Shown here: positions 17,854-26,443 of the stretch, piece after piece
Numbering within the stretch: position 1 is the first letter of the stretch
Layout: every line of letters begins with the position of its first letter
Assembly: GCA_026707145.1 (NCBI GenBank)
Contig: JAPOXK010000009.1
Span: 1 to 38,348, forward strand
DNA: 38,348 nt
DNA from: Chloroflexota bacterium
GTDB lineage: Bacteria > Chloroflexota > Dehalococcoidia > Bin125
Direction: 5' to 3'
Made by a program: the position numbers and the translations under genes
The notes under the pieces: generated by a model
The model's database searches: none
What the model was told of the DNA's origin: nothing
Seen by the model: only the letters and a program-made list of their open reading frames with translations

Positions 17854-19229
17854 GTCACGTCCCCGATCGCCGTGAGCGCCGCCACCAGTGCATCCACCTC
17901 CTGCTCGGTCGTTGTCTCCGTCACGCACATCAGCAGCGCCGCGCGCGCCTCGGGCTCGCTCCGATCGGACATGTCCAGCCCTGCTTCGATCCCCCGTTCC
18001 GCCAGCGCCGCCCGCACGGCCGCCGCCGGAAGCGGGCCTCGGAGCAGGAACTCCTGGAACCACGGCCCCCGCTCCACGACCGCAAAGCCCGGCAGCGCCG
18101 CCGCCCGGGCCGCAGCGTTGTGCGCTTTCTGGTAGCAGAGTGCCGCCTGCTCGCGCAGCCCCTGTGGCCCCAGCGCCTGCAGGGTGATCGTGAACGCCAG
18201 CGCCAGCAGCGATTGCCCCGTCGAAAAGTTAGACGTTGCTCGCTCCCGCCGGATGAACTGCTCGCGCGTCTGCAGCGTGAGTACATAACCCGTCCGCGGC
18301 GACGCCTCACTCTCATCTCCGCCCCGTGCCCCGTGCTGCTCCTGCGTCCGGCCCACAATCCGGCCGGGCATCTGCCGTAAATAGACCTCCCGCGCCGCGA
18401 ACAACCCCAACGAGGGTCCGCCGAACGCGACCGGTCCCGCCAGATCCCGTCCCTCTCCCGTCACGATATCGGCGCCGGCGTCGCCGGGGGCTCGCAGCAA
18501 CCCCAGCGTCAGTGGATCTACCACCGTCACGCACAGCGCCCCGGCGGCGTGCGCCGTCTCGGCGATCGGCTCGATGTCGCGGATCGTCCCCAGAAAATCA
18601 GGCTGTTGCACGACAACCGCCGCGTGCTCGCCGGTCATCTGCGCGGCAGACCCGATCATGTCTACTCGCAATCCCGCCCCATAGGCATAGGTCCGCACCA
18701 CGTCCGCCGTTCCGGGATGTATCGGTTCCAGCAGCGCCACGGCGCTGCGGCGCGTTACCCGCGCCGCGAGCAAGCACGCCTCCGCCGTCGCACTGGCGCC
18801 GTCGTACAAGCCGGTGTTCGCCACAGCGAGCCCCGTCAGCTCGCATACCACCGACTGGAACTCGAAAGCGCTCTGCAACGTTCCCTGGCTGATCTCGGGC
18901 TGATACGGGGTATACGCCGTCATGAACTCCGAGCGCGCCGCTAACGATCCCGTGACGGCCGGCACGAACCGCCGGTAAGCCCCCGCGCCCAAGAAGCTGG
19001 GCCGCTCCTGTGCCGCCGCGTTGCGGCGTGCCAGCACCCGCAGGTGCTCCAGCAGGTCCAGCTCGCCCAGAGAGGGCGGCAGATCGATCGGCGGATCCCG
19101 CTGATCTGCCGGCAGTTCCTTGAACAGCTCCTCCGTCGACGCGAGCCCCACCCGCGCCAGCATCGCCGCCCGGTCCGCGTCCGTGTTGGGGATGTAGGGA
19201 GTAGGCGCCGCGCCCGCTCGGCCCTTCAC
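17850..19229 (-). CDS. gcvPA: Glycine dehydrogenase (decarboxylating) subunit 1
   Basis: The 459-aa alpha subunit of the two-subunit P-protein; it lacks the PLP lysine, as expected. N-terminal PYIPNTDADRAAMLARVGL, SFLGAGAYRRFVP, the TAYTPYQPEISQGTLQ stretch and NTGLYDGASATAEA are hallmark segments. It starts at GTG 19229, one nucleotide after the gcvH TGA, and overlaps gcvPB at its end. The tight packing suggests equimolar, coupled translation. Confidence 0.96.
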   Translation of the reverse strand: MKGRAGAAPTPYIPNTDADRAAMLARVGLASTEELFKELPADQRDPPIDLPPSLGELDLLEHLRVLARRNAAAQERPSFLGAGAYRRFVPAVTGSLAARSEFMTAYTPYQPEISQGTLQSAFEFQSVVCELTGLAVANTGLYDGASATAEACLLAARVTRRSAVALLEPIHPGTADVVRTYAYGAGLRVDMIGSAAQMTGEHAAVVVQQPDFLGTIRDIEPIAETAHAAGALCVTVVDPLTLGLLRAPGDAGADIVTGEGRDLAGPVAFGGPSLGLFAAREVYLRQMPGRIVGRTQEQHGARGGDESEASPRTGYVLTLQTREQFIRRERATSNFSTGQSLLALAFTITLQALGPQGLREQAALCYQKAHNAAARAAALPGFAVVERGPWFQEFLLRGPLPAAAVRAALAERGIEAGLDMSDRSEPEARAALLMCVTETTTEQEVDALVAALTAIGDVT

Positions 19230-19230
19230 C

Positions 19231-19614
19231 TCAGGCGCTCTCCGTCTCGCTCCTATAGGATGCCGCGTCCAGCAGCGCGTCCACCTGCGCCGGCTCCTCC
19301 ACCCGCAGCTTGAGCAGCCAGCCGTCCCCGTAAGGCGACGTGTTCACGAGTTCGGGCGCGTCCTGCAGCGCCTCGTTCCGCTCCAACACCTCGCCACTCA
19401 CCGGCGCAAACAAGTCCGACACGGCTTTCACCGACTCGACGGTCCCGAACGTGTCGCCTTGCACAAGCTGCGTCCCCGCTTCGGGCAACTCGACGTACAC
19501 CACGTCGCCTAGCTGCTCCTGGGCGAAGTCGGTGATTCCCACGGTCCCTTCATCCCCGTCGAGCCGCACCCACTCGTGCTCGGAGGTGTACCGGAGATCT
19601 GCGGGTAACTCCAT
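19231..19614 (-). CDS. gcvH: Glycine cleavage system H protein
   Basis: A 127-aa lipoyl carrier that shuttles the aminomethyl group between P- and T-proteins. The lipoylation lysine is Lys63 in GTVESVKAVSD, flanked by the usual glycine-rich turns; YTSEHEWVRLDGDEGTVGIT opens the hammerhead fold. The start is ATG 19614, 13 nt after the gcvT stop; an upstream in-frame start would run into gcvT. No lipoate synthase or ligase gene is in this window. Confidence 0.97.
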   Translation of the reverse strand: MELPADLRYTSEHEWVRLDGDEGTVGITDFAQEQLGDVVYVELPEAGTQLVQGDTFGTVESVKAVSDLFAPVSGEVLERNEALQDAPELVNTSPYGDGWLLKLRVEEPAQVDALLDAASYRSETESA

Positions 19615-19627
19615 CGCCCTGCCGACC

Positions 19628-20716
19628 TTAGGCCTCTGCGCGCTTGTAGAACGGCCGCCGTACGACTTCCATCGGCAAGGACCGTCCTCGTACATCAACC
19701 ATCAGTCGTGTCCCTGGCTCCGTCAACGCGCGCGGCAGGTACGCCATCCCGATCCCAAGGCGTAGCGTCGGACTGTATGCTCCACTGGTCAAGCGCGAGA
19801 TGGCCTCGCCCGCGCTGTTGTAGACCGGATATCCCGCGCGCGGCACGCCGCGCTCCAGCGCTCGCAGATGCCCCAGCCGCTGCTCCCGCGGCCTCTCCTT
19901 GATCCGGACCAGCGCCTCTCGCCCCGTAAACGGCGCCGTGTCTTGCAGCGTCACCGCCCACCCCAGCCCCGCTTCGTACGGATGCCTGTCCGTGTCGATG
20001 TCGTTGCCGTGCAGCGGCAGCGCTGCTTCCAAGCGCAATGTGTCGCGTGCGCCCAGCCCCACGGGCGCCGCGCCCGCCTCGACCAGCGCGTCCCATAGCG
20101 GGCCTGCCCGCTTTCGATCCGTGATGCACTCGCCGCCGTCCTCTCCCGTGTAGCCCGTCCGCGCGAAGATCACGGCTCCTCCCCCCCACGACAACTCCCG
20201 GCAGTCGTGCAGCTCTAGATCGCACACCTCCGCGCCCAGTACCGCGCCCAGCGTCGCTCGCGCCTCCGGCCCTTGGACCGCAAGCATCACCGTTGCGCGC
20301 GTCACCTCCTCCACCGCTCCCTGCTTCGCTGCCGCCAGCCGCGCATAGTCCGCCGCTGCGTTGGCCGCGTTATGCACGACGAGCCACCGCTCCGCCTCCA
20401 GGTGATACACGAACACATCGTCTGCGATCCCCCCATCCTGCGTGCAGTACAAGCTGTAGTGTGCTCGTCCCGGCTCCAACTGCGTCACGTCGTACGTGCT
20501 CACCGACCGGACCGCCGCCCCCGCCCCCTCGCCTCGCACCCACACCCGGCCTAGATGCGAGACATCGAAAACCCCTACTCCATTCCGTACCGCCGCATGC
20601 TCCTCCAGAATCCCCCCGTACTGCACCGGCATCGCCCATCCAGCGAACGGCGCGAAGCGCGCCCCCCGGGCTGCGTGCCGGTCACGCAGCGCCAGTTGCA
20701 GGAGCGCCCGCGTCAC
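19628..20716 (-). CDS. gcvT: Aminomethyltransferase (glycine cleavage T protein)
   Basis: A 362-aa folate-dependent T-protein that releases ammonia from aminomethyl-GcvH and forms 5,10-methylene-THF. FAGWAMPVQYGGILEEH, FDVSHLGRVWVRG, and the GGIADDVFVYHL segment carrying the catalytic Asp region (Asp99/100; Asp101 in E. coli) are conserved, as is FARTGYTGEDGGE. It starts at GTG 20716, sharing a GTGA overlap with the stop of the unknown gene upstream, so translation is coupled to it. Confidence 0.96.
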   Translation of the reverse strand: MTRALLQLALRDRHAARGARFAPFAGWAMPVQYGGILEEHAAVRNGVGVFDVSHLGRVWVRGEGAGAAVRSVSTYDVTQLEPGRAHYSLYCTQDGGIADDVFVYHLEAERWLVVHNAANAAADYARLAAAKQGAVEEVTRATVMLAVQGPEARATLGAVLGAEVCDLELHDCRELSWGGGAVIFARTGYTGEDGGECITDRKRAGPLWDALVEAGAAPVGLGARDTLRLEAALPLHGNDIDTDRHPYEAGLGWAVTLQDTAPFTGREALVRIKERPREQRLGHLRALERGVPRAGYPVYNSAGEAISRLTSGAYSPTLRLGIGMAYLPRALTEPGTRLMVDVRGRSLPMEVVRRPFYKRAEA

Positions 20717-21357
20717 GATCCCGCGCTGCCGGTCTGCTGCCGGACCAGGTAGCTGCCGTGTGCTTGCATGAGCGCCGTCTCGAACTCAAGGTGCTGGTCG
20801 CGGACCAGCTTGTTCAAGTCTCGCGTCGCTGCGTACCGTCGCGCCCACTCGCCATCCACTTCCAGATCGGCCAGCTTGGTCGCCGTCAGACACAGAAACA
20901 GATGGAAGCGCTCGCTTCCGGGCGTTGCCTCGGTCGCCTCCGTCGTGGCCGTCCGTCGCTCGAAGCCCCATTGATACCAGCCGCCCACGCTGATCCCCCA
21001 GCGCTCTCGCGCGACCCCTTTCAGCCATCGCCCCAGCCGCTTCGCGCTACTCCGCGTCTTCGGCGCGGCCGAGTCGTCGAACAGCTCCGGCTCCGCTGCG
21101 CGATCCAGCGTCGGCACCAGCCACGGCGCGAAGGCTCCGCCCCGCCGTACCACCAAGGGCTTTCCCTTATGCCATACCAGCAGGAACGCCCGGTCGACCG
21201 CGTCCAGATCCGGCATCTCCTCCGACTCTTCGATCCGCGCAACCCAATCGCCCAGCCGCCGCTGCTGAATGTAGACTTTGCGCCGCTGCGTCGCCGCCTC
21301 GACCTCGTTCGCCTCTTGCTGCTTGAGCCAGTTCTCGATGTTCTGGGGACTGATCAC
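20713..21357 (-). CDS. Hypothetical protein in the glycine-cleavage operon
   Basis: A 214-aa soluble protein that I do not recognise. The N-terminus (SPQNIENWLKQQEANEVEAATQRRK) is helical and charged, the middle (RAFLLVWHKGKPLVV) looks like a beta hairpin, and there are several tryptophans (GISVGGWYQWGFERR). The start is GTG 21357 with TAGGAG 7 nt upstream. It lies 18 nt after the MBL gene, and its TGA overlaps the gcvT GTG, so it is firmly part of the operon. A role linked to C1 or glycine metabolism is only a context guess. Confidence 0.75.
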   Translation of the reverse strand: MISPQNIENWLKQQEANEVEAATQRRKVYIQQRRLGDWVARIEESEEMPDLDAVDRAFLLVWHKGKPLVVRRGGAFAPWLVPTLDRAAEPELFDDSAAPKTRSSAKRLGRWLKGVARERWGISVGGWYQWGFERRTATTEATEATPGSERFHLFLCLTATKLADLEVDGEWARRYAATRDLNKLVRDQHLEFETALMQAHGSYLVRQQTGSAGS

Positions 21358-21375
21358 GGCATCTCCTACCTCGGA

Positions 21376-22239
21376 CTACGCGCCTCCCGCCTCGGTCACG
21401 TACTGCGTCTTCCCTTCCTGCGATCGTAGCCGTCCGACTCCCGGGAAGGTGTTGTGGGCGCTAATCAGGAGCTGATTATGCGCGACCGCCTCCGCCACGA
21501 TCCGCCGCTTCGTCTCCATCGACATGAGGGGCAGATCATCGTAGGCGCACAGCCACGGCAGCCGCTCCAATTGCACCGCATGGTGCACCAGATCGCCCAA
21601 GTAGACGGCGGTCTCGCCCCCACTGCTGATGATCACCGCTGCATGATCCGCCGTGTGGCCGGGCGTTTCGATCACGCGAATCTCCCGCGTCACTTGGTAC
21701 TCGCCCTCTAGGAACTCCACCTGCCCCGCCTCCGCGAGCGGCAAGAGATGCTCCGCATCGTAGCCCGCCCGCGTGCGCTCGTTGGGATGGAGCGCTGCTT
21801 CCCACTCTGCCCGCTGCACGTAGTAGCGTGCCCTGGGAAACGTTGGTCGCAGATCCTCCCCTGCGCGGTGTGTGTTCCAGCCGCAGTGATCGCTGTGTAA
21901 GTGGCTGTTGATCACCACATCGACATCCTCCACGCTCACTCCCGCCGCCTCCAACGACGCGAGCAGCCGCCCGTGTTCAACCGGCACCCCGCGCTTCTTC
22001 AGCAGCGCCGTGTTCTTGTTGCCGTAGCCCGTGTCGATCAGCACGGTCTTGCCTTCGGACTCCACGAGCAAGCAATTCAGTCCTAGCGGCACTTCGTTGC
22101 GATCGTTGATCTCGGGGCACACGCGCGACCACAGCACCTTCGGCACCGCGCCGAACACGGCTCCTCCGTCCCGCCACATCGTCCCGTCCGACACGATCGC
22201 GATATTCAAAGCACCGACGGTGTAGCGCGGCACGGCCAT
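21376..22239 (-). CDS. MBL-fold metallohydrolase heading the glycine-cleavage operon
   Basis: A 287-aa metallo-beta-lactamase-fold hydrolase. The metal site is complete: HLHSDH (His113, His115, Asp117, His118), ETPGHTADH (His195), GDLVHH (Asp216) and a late SAHNTFPG histidine. The overall pattern (VLIDTGYG, then HLHSDHCGWNT) resembles lactonase-type members (AHL-lactonase-like), but substrate is not predictable. The ATG at 22239 has GAGGAG upstream; the very long upstream frame is antisense to ilvE. It is the first gene of the minus-strand operon and is divergent from ilvE. Confidence 0.9.
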   Translation of the reverse strand: MAVPRYTVGALNIAIVSDGTMWRDGGAVFGAVPKVLWSRVCPEINDRNEVPLGLNCLLVESEGKTVLIDTGYGNKNTALLKKRGVPVEHGRLLASLEAAGVSVEDVDVVINSHLHSDHCGWNTHRAGEDLRPTFPRARYYVQRAEWEAALHPNERTRAGYDAEHLLPLAEAGQVEFLEGEYQVTREIRVIETPGHTADHAAVIISSGGETAVYLGDLVHHAVQLERLPWLCAYDDLPLMSMETKRRIVAEAVAHNQLLISAHNTFPGVGRLRSQEGKTQYVTEAGGA

Positions 22240-22364
22240 AGATCGCTCCTCAGCTCGGGGCACGGCGCTCTTCGGAGCCGGAGCGTAGCACGCTGCTGAG
22301 CGGTCCCACGCGCCCGCAAGGGAACAGCGTGACCGCGGCACACGCGGCAGAGGCGATCGCGCTC

Positions 22365-22370
22365 TATACT
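22365..22370 (+). promoter_or_regulatory. -10 box for ilvE
   Basis: TATACT, five of six matches to TATAAT, about 52 nt before the ilvE ATG. No clear -35. The 183-nt divergent region also serves the MBL/gcv operon; a TACGCT at 22282-22287 on the minus strand is a weak candidate for that. Confidence 0.4.
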
Positions 22371-22422
22371 GGCCCGGCTTGCGCCTTCCCAACCCCGCCG
22401 CTTCAACAGGAGGTCCCGCGCG

Positions 22423-23364
22423 ATGCCTGGCACCCCCTACGCATTCTTCAAAGGTGAGTTCATGCCCTTGGCTGAGGCCAAGATCGGTATCATGACTCAC
22501 GCCTTCAACTATGGTACCGCCGTTTTCGAAGGCATCCGCGCCAACTGGAACGCCGACCAGCAGCAGCTCTATCTCTTCCGTGCGCTCGAGCATTTCCAAC
22601 GGCTCCGCAAGAGCGCCCACATCCTCATGATGGAGATCGACTACGCGGACGAACAGCTCGTCGCGATCACCCATGAGCTGCTTCGCAAAGCCGCCTTCCG
22701 CGAGGACATGTACGTCCGCCCCATGGTCTACAAGTCCCAAGAAGTACTCGGGGTCCGCTTGCATGACGTCGAGCAGGACTTGCTCATTTACACGGCGCCC
22801 TTTGGTGCCTATCTCGACATCGACAAAGGCATCCGCTGCTGCACCTCTTCTTGGCGCCGCGCCGAAGACACGGCGATTCCCGTCCGCGCCAAGGTCAACG
22901 GCGTCTACGTCAATTCCGCCCTCGCCAAGACGGAGGCCTTCCAGCGCGGCTACGAGGAGGCCATCCTCCTCAACGAGGACGGTCACGTTTCGGAAGGCAG
23001 CGGCGAAAACATCTTTCTCGTCATGAACGGAAAGCTCTACACGCCCCCCAGCGCCGACAACATCCTCGTCGGGATCACGCGCGCCGCCGTGATCGAGCTC
23101 GCCCGCGCCGAGCTCGGCCTGGAGGTGCTCGAAGCTCCCATCGACCGCAGCGAGCTCTACGTCGCCGACGAGCTCTTCATGACCGGTACGGCCGCGCACG
23201 TCACCCCCGTTCTCGAAGTCGATGGGCGCGCCATCGGCAGCGGCGGCATCGGCCCCGTGACCGCCAAGCTCCAGGAGCTCTACTTCGGCGCTGCCCTCGG
23301 CCGCCTTCCCCAATACGAGCGCTGGATCCAGCCCCTCTATACGGACCAGCCGGTCAGGGCCTAG
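22423..23364 (+). CDS. ilvE: Branched-chain amino acid aminotransferase
   Basis: A 313-aa fold-type IV PLP aminotransferase performing the last step of valine, leucine and isoleucine synthesis. The PLP lysine is Lys157 in VRAKVNGVYVNSALAKTEA, and HVSEGSGENIFLV is the class-IV signature. FNYGTAVFEGIRA and VLGVRLHDVEQ are typical of IlvE. GGAGG lies about 9 nt upstream of the ATG. It opens the branched-chain region. The genes immediately after it (plsY and two oxidoreductases) are not in the same pathway. Confidence 0.95.
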   Translation: MPGTPYAFFKGEFMPLAEAKIGIMTHAFNYGTAVFEGIRANWNADQQQLYLFRALEHFQRLRKSAHILMMEIDYADEQLVAITHELLRKAAFREDMYVRPMVYKSQEVLGVRLHDVEQDLLIYTAPFGAYLDIDKGIRCCTSSWRRAEDTAIPVRAKVNGVYVNSALAKTEAFQRGYEEAILLNEDGHVSEGSGENIFLVMNGKLYTPPSADNILVGITRAAVIELARAELGLEVLEAPIDRSELYVADELFMTGTAAHVTPVLEVDGRAIGSGGIGPVTAKLQELYFGAALGRLPQYERWIQPLYTDQPVRA

Positions 23365-23399
23365 CGTCACTCTCGGTACGCTTCCGCGCCGGCAAGGCT

Positions 23400-23990
23400 A
23401 TGCACGAAGCGCTCGTTCTCATCCTCGCCTACCTCATTGGCTCTATCCCGGTCACTTGGCTGATCTTTTACTGGCGCACCGGTAAGGACCTCCGCACCGT
23501 CGGCGACCGCAACGTCGGCTCCGGCAACGCGATCCGTGAGGGTGCCGACTGGCTCAGCGGCCGCGTCGCCCTCCTGCTCGATACGGGCAAGGGCCTCCTC
23601 GCCGTCTCCATTGCGCGCTGGCTCGATCTCGATTCTGCTTGGTGGGTCGCCGCCGGCTTCGTCGTCATGCTCGGGCACATGTTTCCCGTCTGGCTCGGCT
23701 TTCGGGGGGGACGCAGCGCCGCCACCGGTTTTGGCGCCGCCGGCGCCTTCCTACCTTGGCAGTTCGGCCTCACCTTCTTGGCGGGCACCGTCGCCTTCCT
23801 CACCACCCGCCACGCGCCGCTCGGCATCCTGATCGTCGCTGCCCCCCTGCCTTTCCTCGCCATCATTTTCCACCTCCCTGGCGAAGTCATCGCCTTCTGC
23901 TTCACCGCCCCCATCCTCGCCGGTCTCAAGGCCGCCTTCGATCGCTGGCAGCGCGCCCGGTTGCTCGCCGCCGCGCCGCCCGACGCATGA
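23400..23990 (+). CDS. plsY: Glycerol-3-phosphate acyltransferase PlsY-like membrane protein
   Basis: A 196-aa integral membrane acyltransferase that would move the acyl group from acyl-phosphate to glycerol-3-phosphate. The three PlsY motifs are visible: LIGSIPVTWL near the N-terminus, GKDLRTVGDRNVGSGNAIR, and GHMFPVWLGFRGGRSAATGFG. About six hydrophobic segments alternate with these loops. Motif 2 reads DRNVGSGN where the classical form is GSGNIGATN, and motif 3 has RS for KG, so this is a divergent family member whose activity is likely but not certain. The ATG at 23400 is chosen by protein alignment; its ribosome-binding site is weak. Its stop overlaps the next gene (ATGA). Confidence 0.82.
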   Translation: MHEALVLILAYLIGSIPVTWLIFYWRTGKDLRTVGDRNVGSGNAIREGADWLSGRVALLLDTGKGLLAVSIARWLDLDSAWWVAAGFVVMLGHMFPVWLGFRGGRSAATGFGAAGAFLPWQFGLTFLAGTVAFLTTRHAPLGILIVAAPLPFLAIIFHLPGEVIAFCFTAPILAGLKAAFDRWQRARLLAAAPPDA

Positions 23991-25204
23991 CCGTCCCGGA
24001 TGTCGCCCCTCCCGTCTCTCAGGACGGCCTCCCTCATTACGACGTCATCGTCTTGGGCGCCGGACCCGGCGGCTCCACCGCTGCTCTCCGCCTCGCTCAA
24101 CACGGCGTGCGCGTTCTCCTCGTCGACCGCGAGCGCTTCCCCCGCAGCAAGCCCTGTGGGGGCGGCGTCCTTGTCGCCGCTGCCGCGCGGCTCTCCTTCA
24201 GCCTCCACGCGGTCAGCCAGCGCGTCGTCTACGGCTTTCGCGTCACCTACAAGCGCGACGCTGGCTTTGCGCACACCTATCCCGAGCCCCTTGCCATCAT
24301 GACCCGGCGCCGCGACCTTGACACCTTCCTTGCCGACCAAGCCGCTACGGCCGGTGCCACTTTCGCCGACGGCCGCGCCGTCTCCGCGATCCATCGCAAC
24401 GGCGCCGGGATGATCGTCGACTTCCATGATGGAGAACGCGCCGTCGCCGCTGCCCTGGTCGCGGCCGACGGCGCCAACGGCGTCAGCCGCCGCGCCCTGG
24501 ACATGCCCGTCCTCGACCGCGCCGTCGCGCTCGAAGCCAACAGCCCCGGTCTCCCCCGGCACGCTCCGGACCACGTCTCCCTCGACCTCGGCTCCCTCCC
24601 CGGCGGCTACGGCTGGCTCTTCCCCAAGGACGGTCATACCAACATCGGCGTAGGCGGCTGGCCGGTCGTCGGCCCGCAGCTCAAGACCCACCTCGCTGCC
24701 TACGCGGCCTCCGAGGGCCTCAGCCCCGCGCAGCTCGAAGACGTGCGTGGCTACACGCTGCCGCTGCGCCGCTTCGACGAACCGCTGACCCGCGGCCCGG
24801 TCGTATTCGTTGGCGACGCCGCCGGCCTCATCGACCCCCTCTCCGGTGAGGGAATCCATAACGCGTTCTACTCCGCTCAGCTCGCCGCCGACGAGATCGC
24901 GCGCTACCTCTCCGGCGACGTTCCCGACCTCCGCGGCTACGAGCACGCCGTGCGTCGTCAGATCGACCCCGAGCTCGCGGTCGCGCGCCAGCTCCAAGCC
25001 CTCTTCCATCAACGTCCCTGGCCCTACGTTCGGCTCCTCCGGCACTCCGGCCGCTTTTGGCGGTCGTTCTGCCGCACTGTCCGCGGCGAAGCTACTTACG
25101 TCGGCTTCAAGGGCCGGCTTGGTCCCGCCGCTTCCCTTGTCGATGTCGCCGCGGCGTTTGCCGCCCGTGGCGTCGCGCAGCGATCCGGCTGGTCTCACCC
25201 GTAG
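23987..25204 (+). CDS. Geranylgeranyl reductase family FAD-dependent oxidoreductase
   Basis: A 405-aa flavoprotein of the geranylgeranyl-reductase family, which saturates isoprenoid double bonds in lipids, quinones or carotenoid/chlorophyll precursors. The FAD site is VIVLGAGPGGSTAA (GxGxxG 24-29); PRSKPCGGGV holds the conserved Cys near the flavin; GDAAGLIDPLSGEGI is the second FAD motif; LPGGYGWLFPKDGHTNIGVGG is a family hallmark. The ATG at 23987 overlaps the plsY stop by ATGA, so the two are coupled, pointing to membrane-lipid or menaquinone side-chain metabolism. The precise substrate is unknown. Confidence 0.9.
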   Translation: MTVPDVAPPVSQDGLPHYDVIVLGAGPGGSTAALRLAQHGVRVLLVDRERFPRSKPCGGGVLVAAAARLSFSLHAVSQRVVYGFRVTYKRDAGFAHTYPEPLAIMTRRRDLDTFLADQAATAGATFADGRAVSAIHRNGAGMIVDFHDGERAVAAALVAADGANGVSRRALDMPVLDRAVALEANSPGLPRHAPDHVSLDLGSLPGGYGWLFPKDGHTNIGVGGWPVVGPQLKTHLAAYAASEGLSPAQLEDVRGYTLPLRRFDEPLTRGPVVFVGDAAGLIDPLSGEGIHNAFYSAQLAADEIARYLSGDVPDLRGYEHAVRRQIDPELAVARQLQALFHQRPWPYVRLLRHSGRFWRSFCRTVRGEATYVGFKGRLGPAASLVDVAAAFAARGVAQRSGWSHP

Positions 25205-25221
25205 CCGGCCGCTCCTCTCGC

Positions 25222-25227
25222 TAGACT
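25222..25227 (+). promoter_or_regulatory. -10-like box for the SDR gene
   Basis: TAGACT, four of six, 35 nt before the ATG in the 58-nt gap after the reductase gene. Confidence 0.3.
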
Positions 25228-25262
25228 GCTGTTACGAGAGGGATAGCAAGCGAGAGTCCGCC

Positions 25263-26117
25263 ATGCGACTCAAGGATCAGGTCGCGATCATCACCGGAGC
25301 CGCCGGCGCCTTCGGCGGCGCCATCGCCCAGCGCTTTGCCCAAGAAGGCGCCGACCTCGCCCTCGCCGACCTCAACGAAGGCGGCCTCCAGGAAACCGCT
25401 CGCCTCGTCGAGGCCGCCGGCCGCCGCGCGCTCCCCTGCCACTGTGACGTCACCCAGCGCGCCGATGTCGAAGCCCTCGTCGACCAAACGATCGCCCGCT
25501 TCGGCCGTTTCACCACCATGGTCGCCAATGCCGGCGTCGCCCAAACGGTTCCCTTCCTCGAAATGACCGACGAGGACTGGCAGCGCGTCATCGACGTCAA
25601 TCTCACCGGCGTCTTCCTCTGTGACCAGATCGCGGGACAACGCCTCGCGGAGCAAGGTCAAGCGGGCGCCATCGTCAACCTCGCCAGCCAACTCGCCGAG
25701 ATCGGCTGGCCCATCGGCGCTGCCTATGCCGCGAGCAAAGCCGGCGTGAAGAGCCTTACCAAATCCGCTGCCCTCGCCCTCGCTCCCCACGGGATCCGCG
25801 TGAACGCCATCGGTCCGGGCCCGGTGCACACCCTGCTCAACGACGACCGCTACGCTATCCCGGAGATCAAAGCCCACGCCGAGCGGCACATCCCCCTCGG
25901 CGGGCTCGGCCGCCCGCAGGATGTCGCCCAGGTCGCCTGTTTCCTCGCCTCTGCCGAGAGCAAGTGGGTCACCGGCGAAACCGTCTTCGTCGACGGCGGC
26001 TTTCTGCTCAACGCCTACGACGATCCCGCCATGGCCGCCGCTCTCCAGCGCGCCGTTTCGAATGCTTCTTCCGGCGCCACGCTCCCAGGCCGCAGCGGAT
26101 CAGGGGTGGACTGTTAG
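25263..26117 (+). CDS. SDR family oxidoreductase
   Basis: A 284-aa classical short-chain dehydrogenase/reductase. TGAAGAFG (11-18) binds the dinucleotide, Asp36-Leu-Asn after the second strand favours NAD(H), NAG is at 89-91, and the catalytic tetrad residues are Ser142 (NLAS), Tyr155 and Lys159 (YAASK). C-terminal VTGETVFVDGG is standard; a further ~30-residue tail beyond it (YDDPAMAAALQRAV...) is longer than usual. Substrate cannot be deduced. The upstream Shine-Dalgarno is poor (GCGAGAG). Confidence 0.9.
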   Translation: MRLKDQVAIITGAAGAFGGAIAQRFAQEGADLALADLNEGGLQETARLVEAAGRRALPCHCDVTQRADVEALVDQTIARFGRFTTMVANAGVAQTVPFLEMTDEDWQRVIDVNLTGVFLCDQIAGQRLAEQGQAGAIVNLASQLAEIGWPIGAAYAASKAGVKSLTKSAALALAPHGIRVNAIGPGPVHTLLNDDRYAIPEIKAHAERHIPLGGLGRPQDVAQVACFLASAESKWVTGETVFVDGGFLLNAYDDPAMAAALQRAVSNASSGATLPGRSGSGVDC

Positions 26118-26177
26118 CGTCCCGTAAAAGCCGCCTCCGTTACCCTCTCCCCCTCGCCCCGTACCCTGCGCTCGGGT

Positions 26178-26183
26178 TACGAT
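26178..26183 (+). promoter_or_regulatory. -10-like box for the ilvB leader
   Basis: TACGAT, four of six. It would start transcription near 26190 and give a leader of about 250 nt before ilvB. Confidence 0.3.
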
Positions 26184-26189
26184 GTGCAC

Positions 26190-26443
26190 GCATCAGGGAG
26201 ACCTGAACCGTGTCGGACACGTTCACTCACCGGCCATGCCGCCGCCCGAAGTGGGAGGCCACACCGTGGCGCTCCGCCGCGGCTGCCCGTCTGCGCCTCG
26301 GGATCCCCGTACTTGTACCAACCGGCCTGTAGAGCCGGCAGCGCGCCCGGCGCCGCTCACAGGTCGGACTCCCACTTCCCGCAACTCCGCCGGCGCCCGC
26401 TCACTTCGCGCATGCTCTTCCCACGACGCAAAGAGGCAACTCC
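26190..26443 (+). promoter_or_regulatory. Structured leader upstream of ilvB
   Basis: This ~250-nt stretch has no convincing gene. It contains TCAGG-GAGA-CCTGA (26193-26206, a GNRA-capped hairpin), a 9-bp hairpin with one bulge at 26254-26275 (GGAGGCCAC/GTGGCgCTCC), and CCGGC/GCCGG at 26322-26338. The 10-nt segment 26248-26257 (GAAGTGGGAG) is perfectly complementary to 26369-26378 (CTCCCACTTC), and this pairing excludes the 26254 hairpin. Mutually exclusive structures are typical of attenuators and riboswitches. No T-box core, no leader peptide rich in Ile/Leu/Val codons, and no T-tract terminator was found. Confidence 0.4.

Noticed and set aside
22240..22422. Glycine riboswitch upstream of the gcv operon
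   Set aside because: None of the conserved core segments of the glycine aptamer are visible on the minus strand.
21376..23370. 664-codon minus-strand frame spanning the MBL gene and ilvE
   Set aside because: Only the part from 22239 down codes for the MBL protein; the N-terminal 377 residues are antisense to ilvE and low-complexity.
26240..26290. T-box riboswitch core upstream of ilvB
   Set aside because: CCACACCGTGGCG only loosely resembles the T-box sequence GGTGGNACCGCG, and no Stem I features or specifier loop were found.
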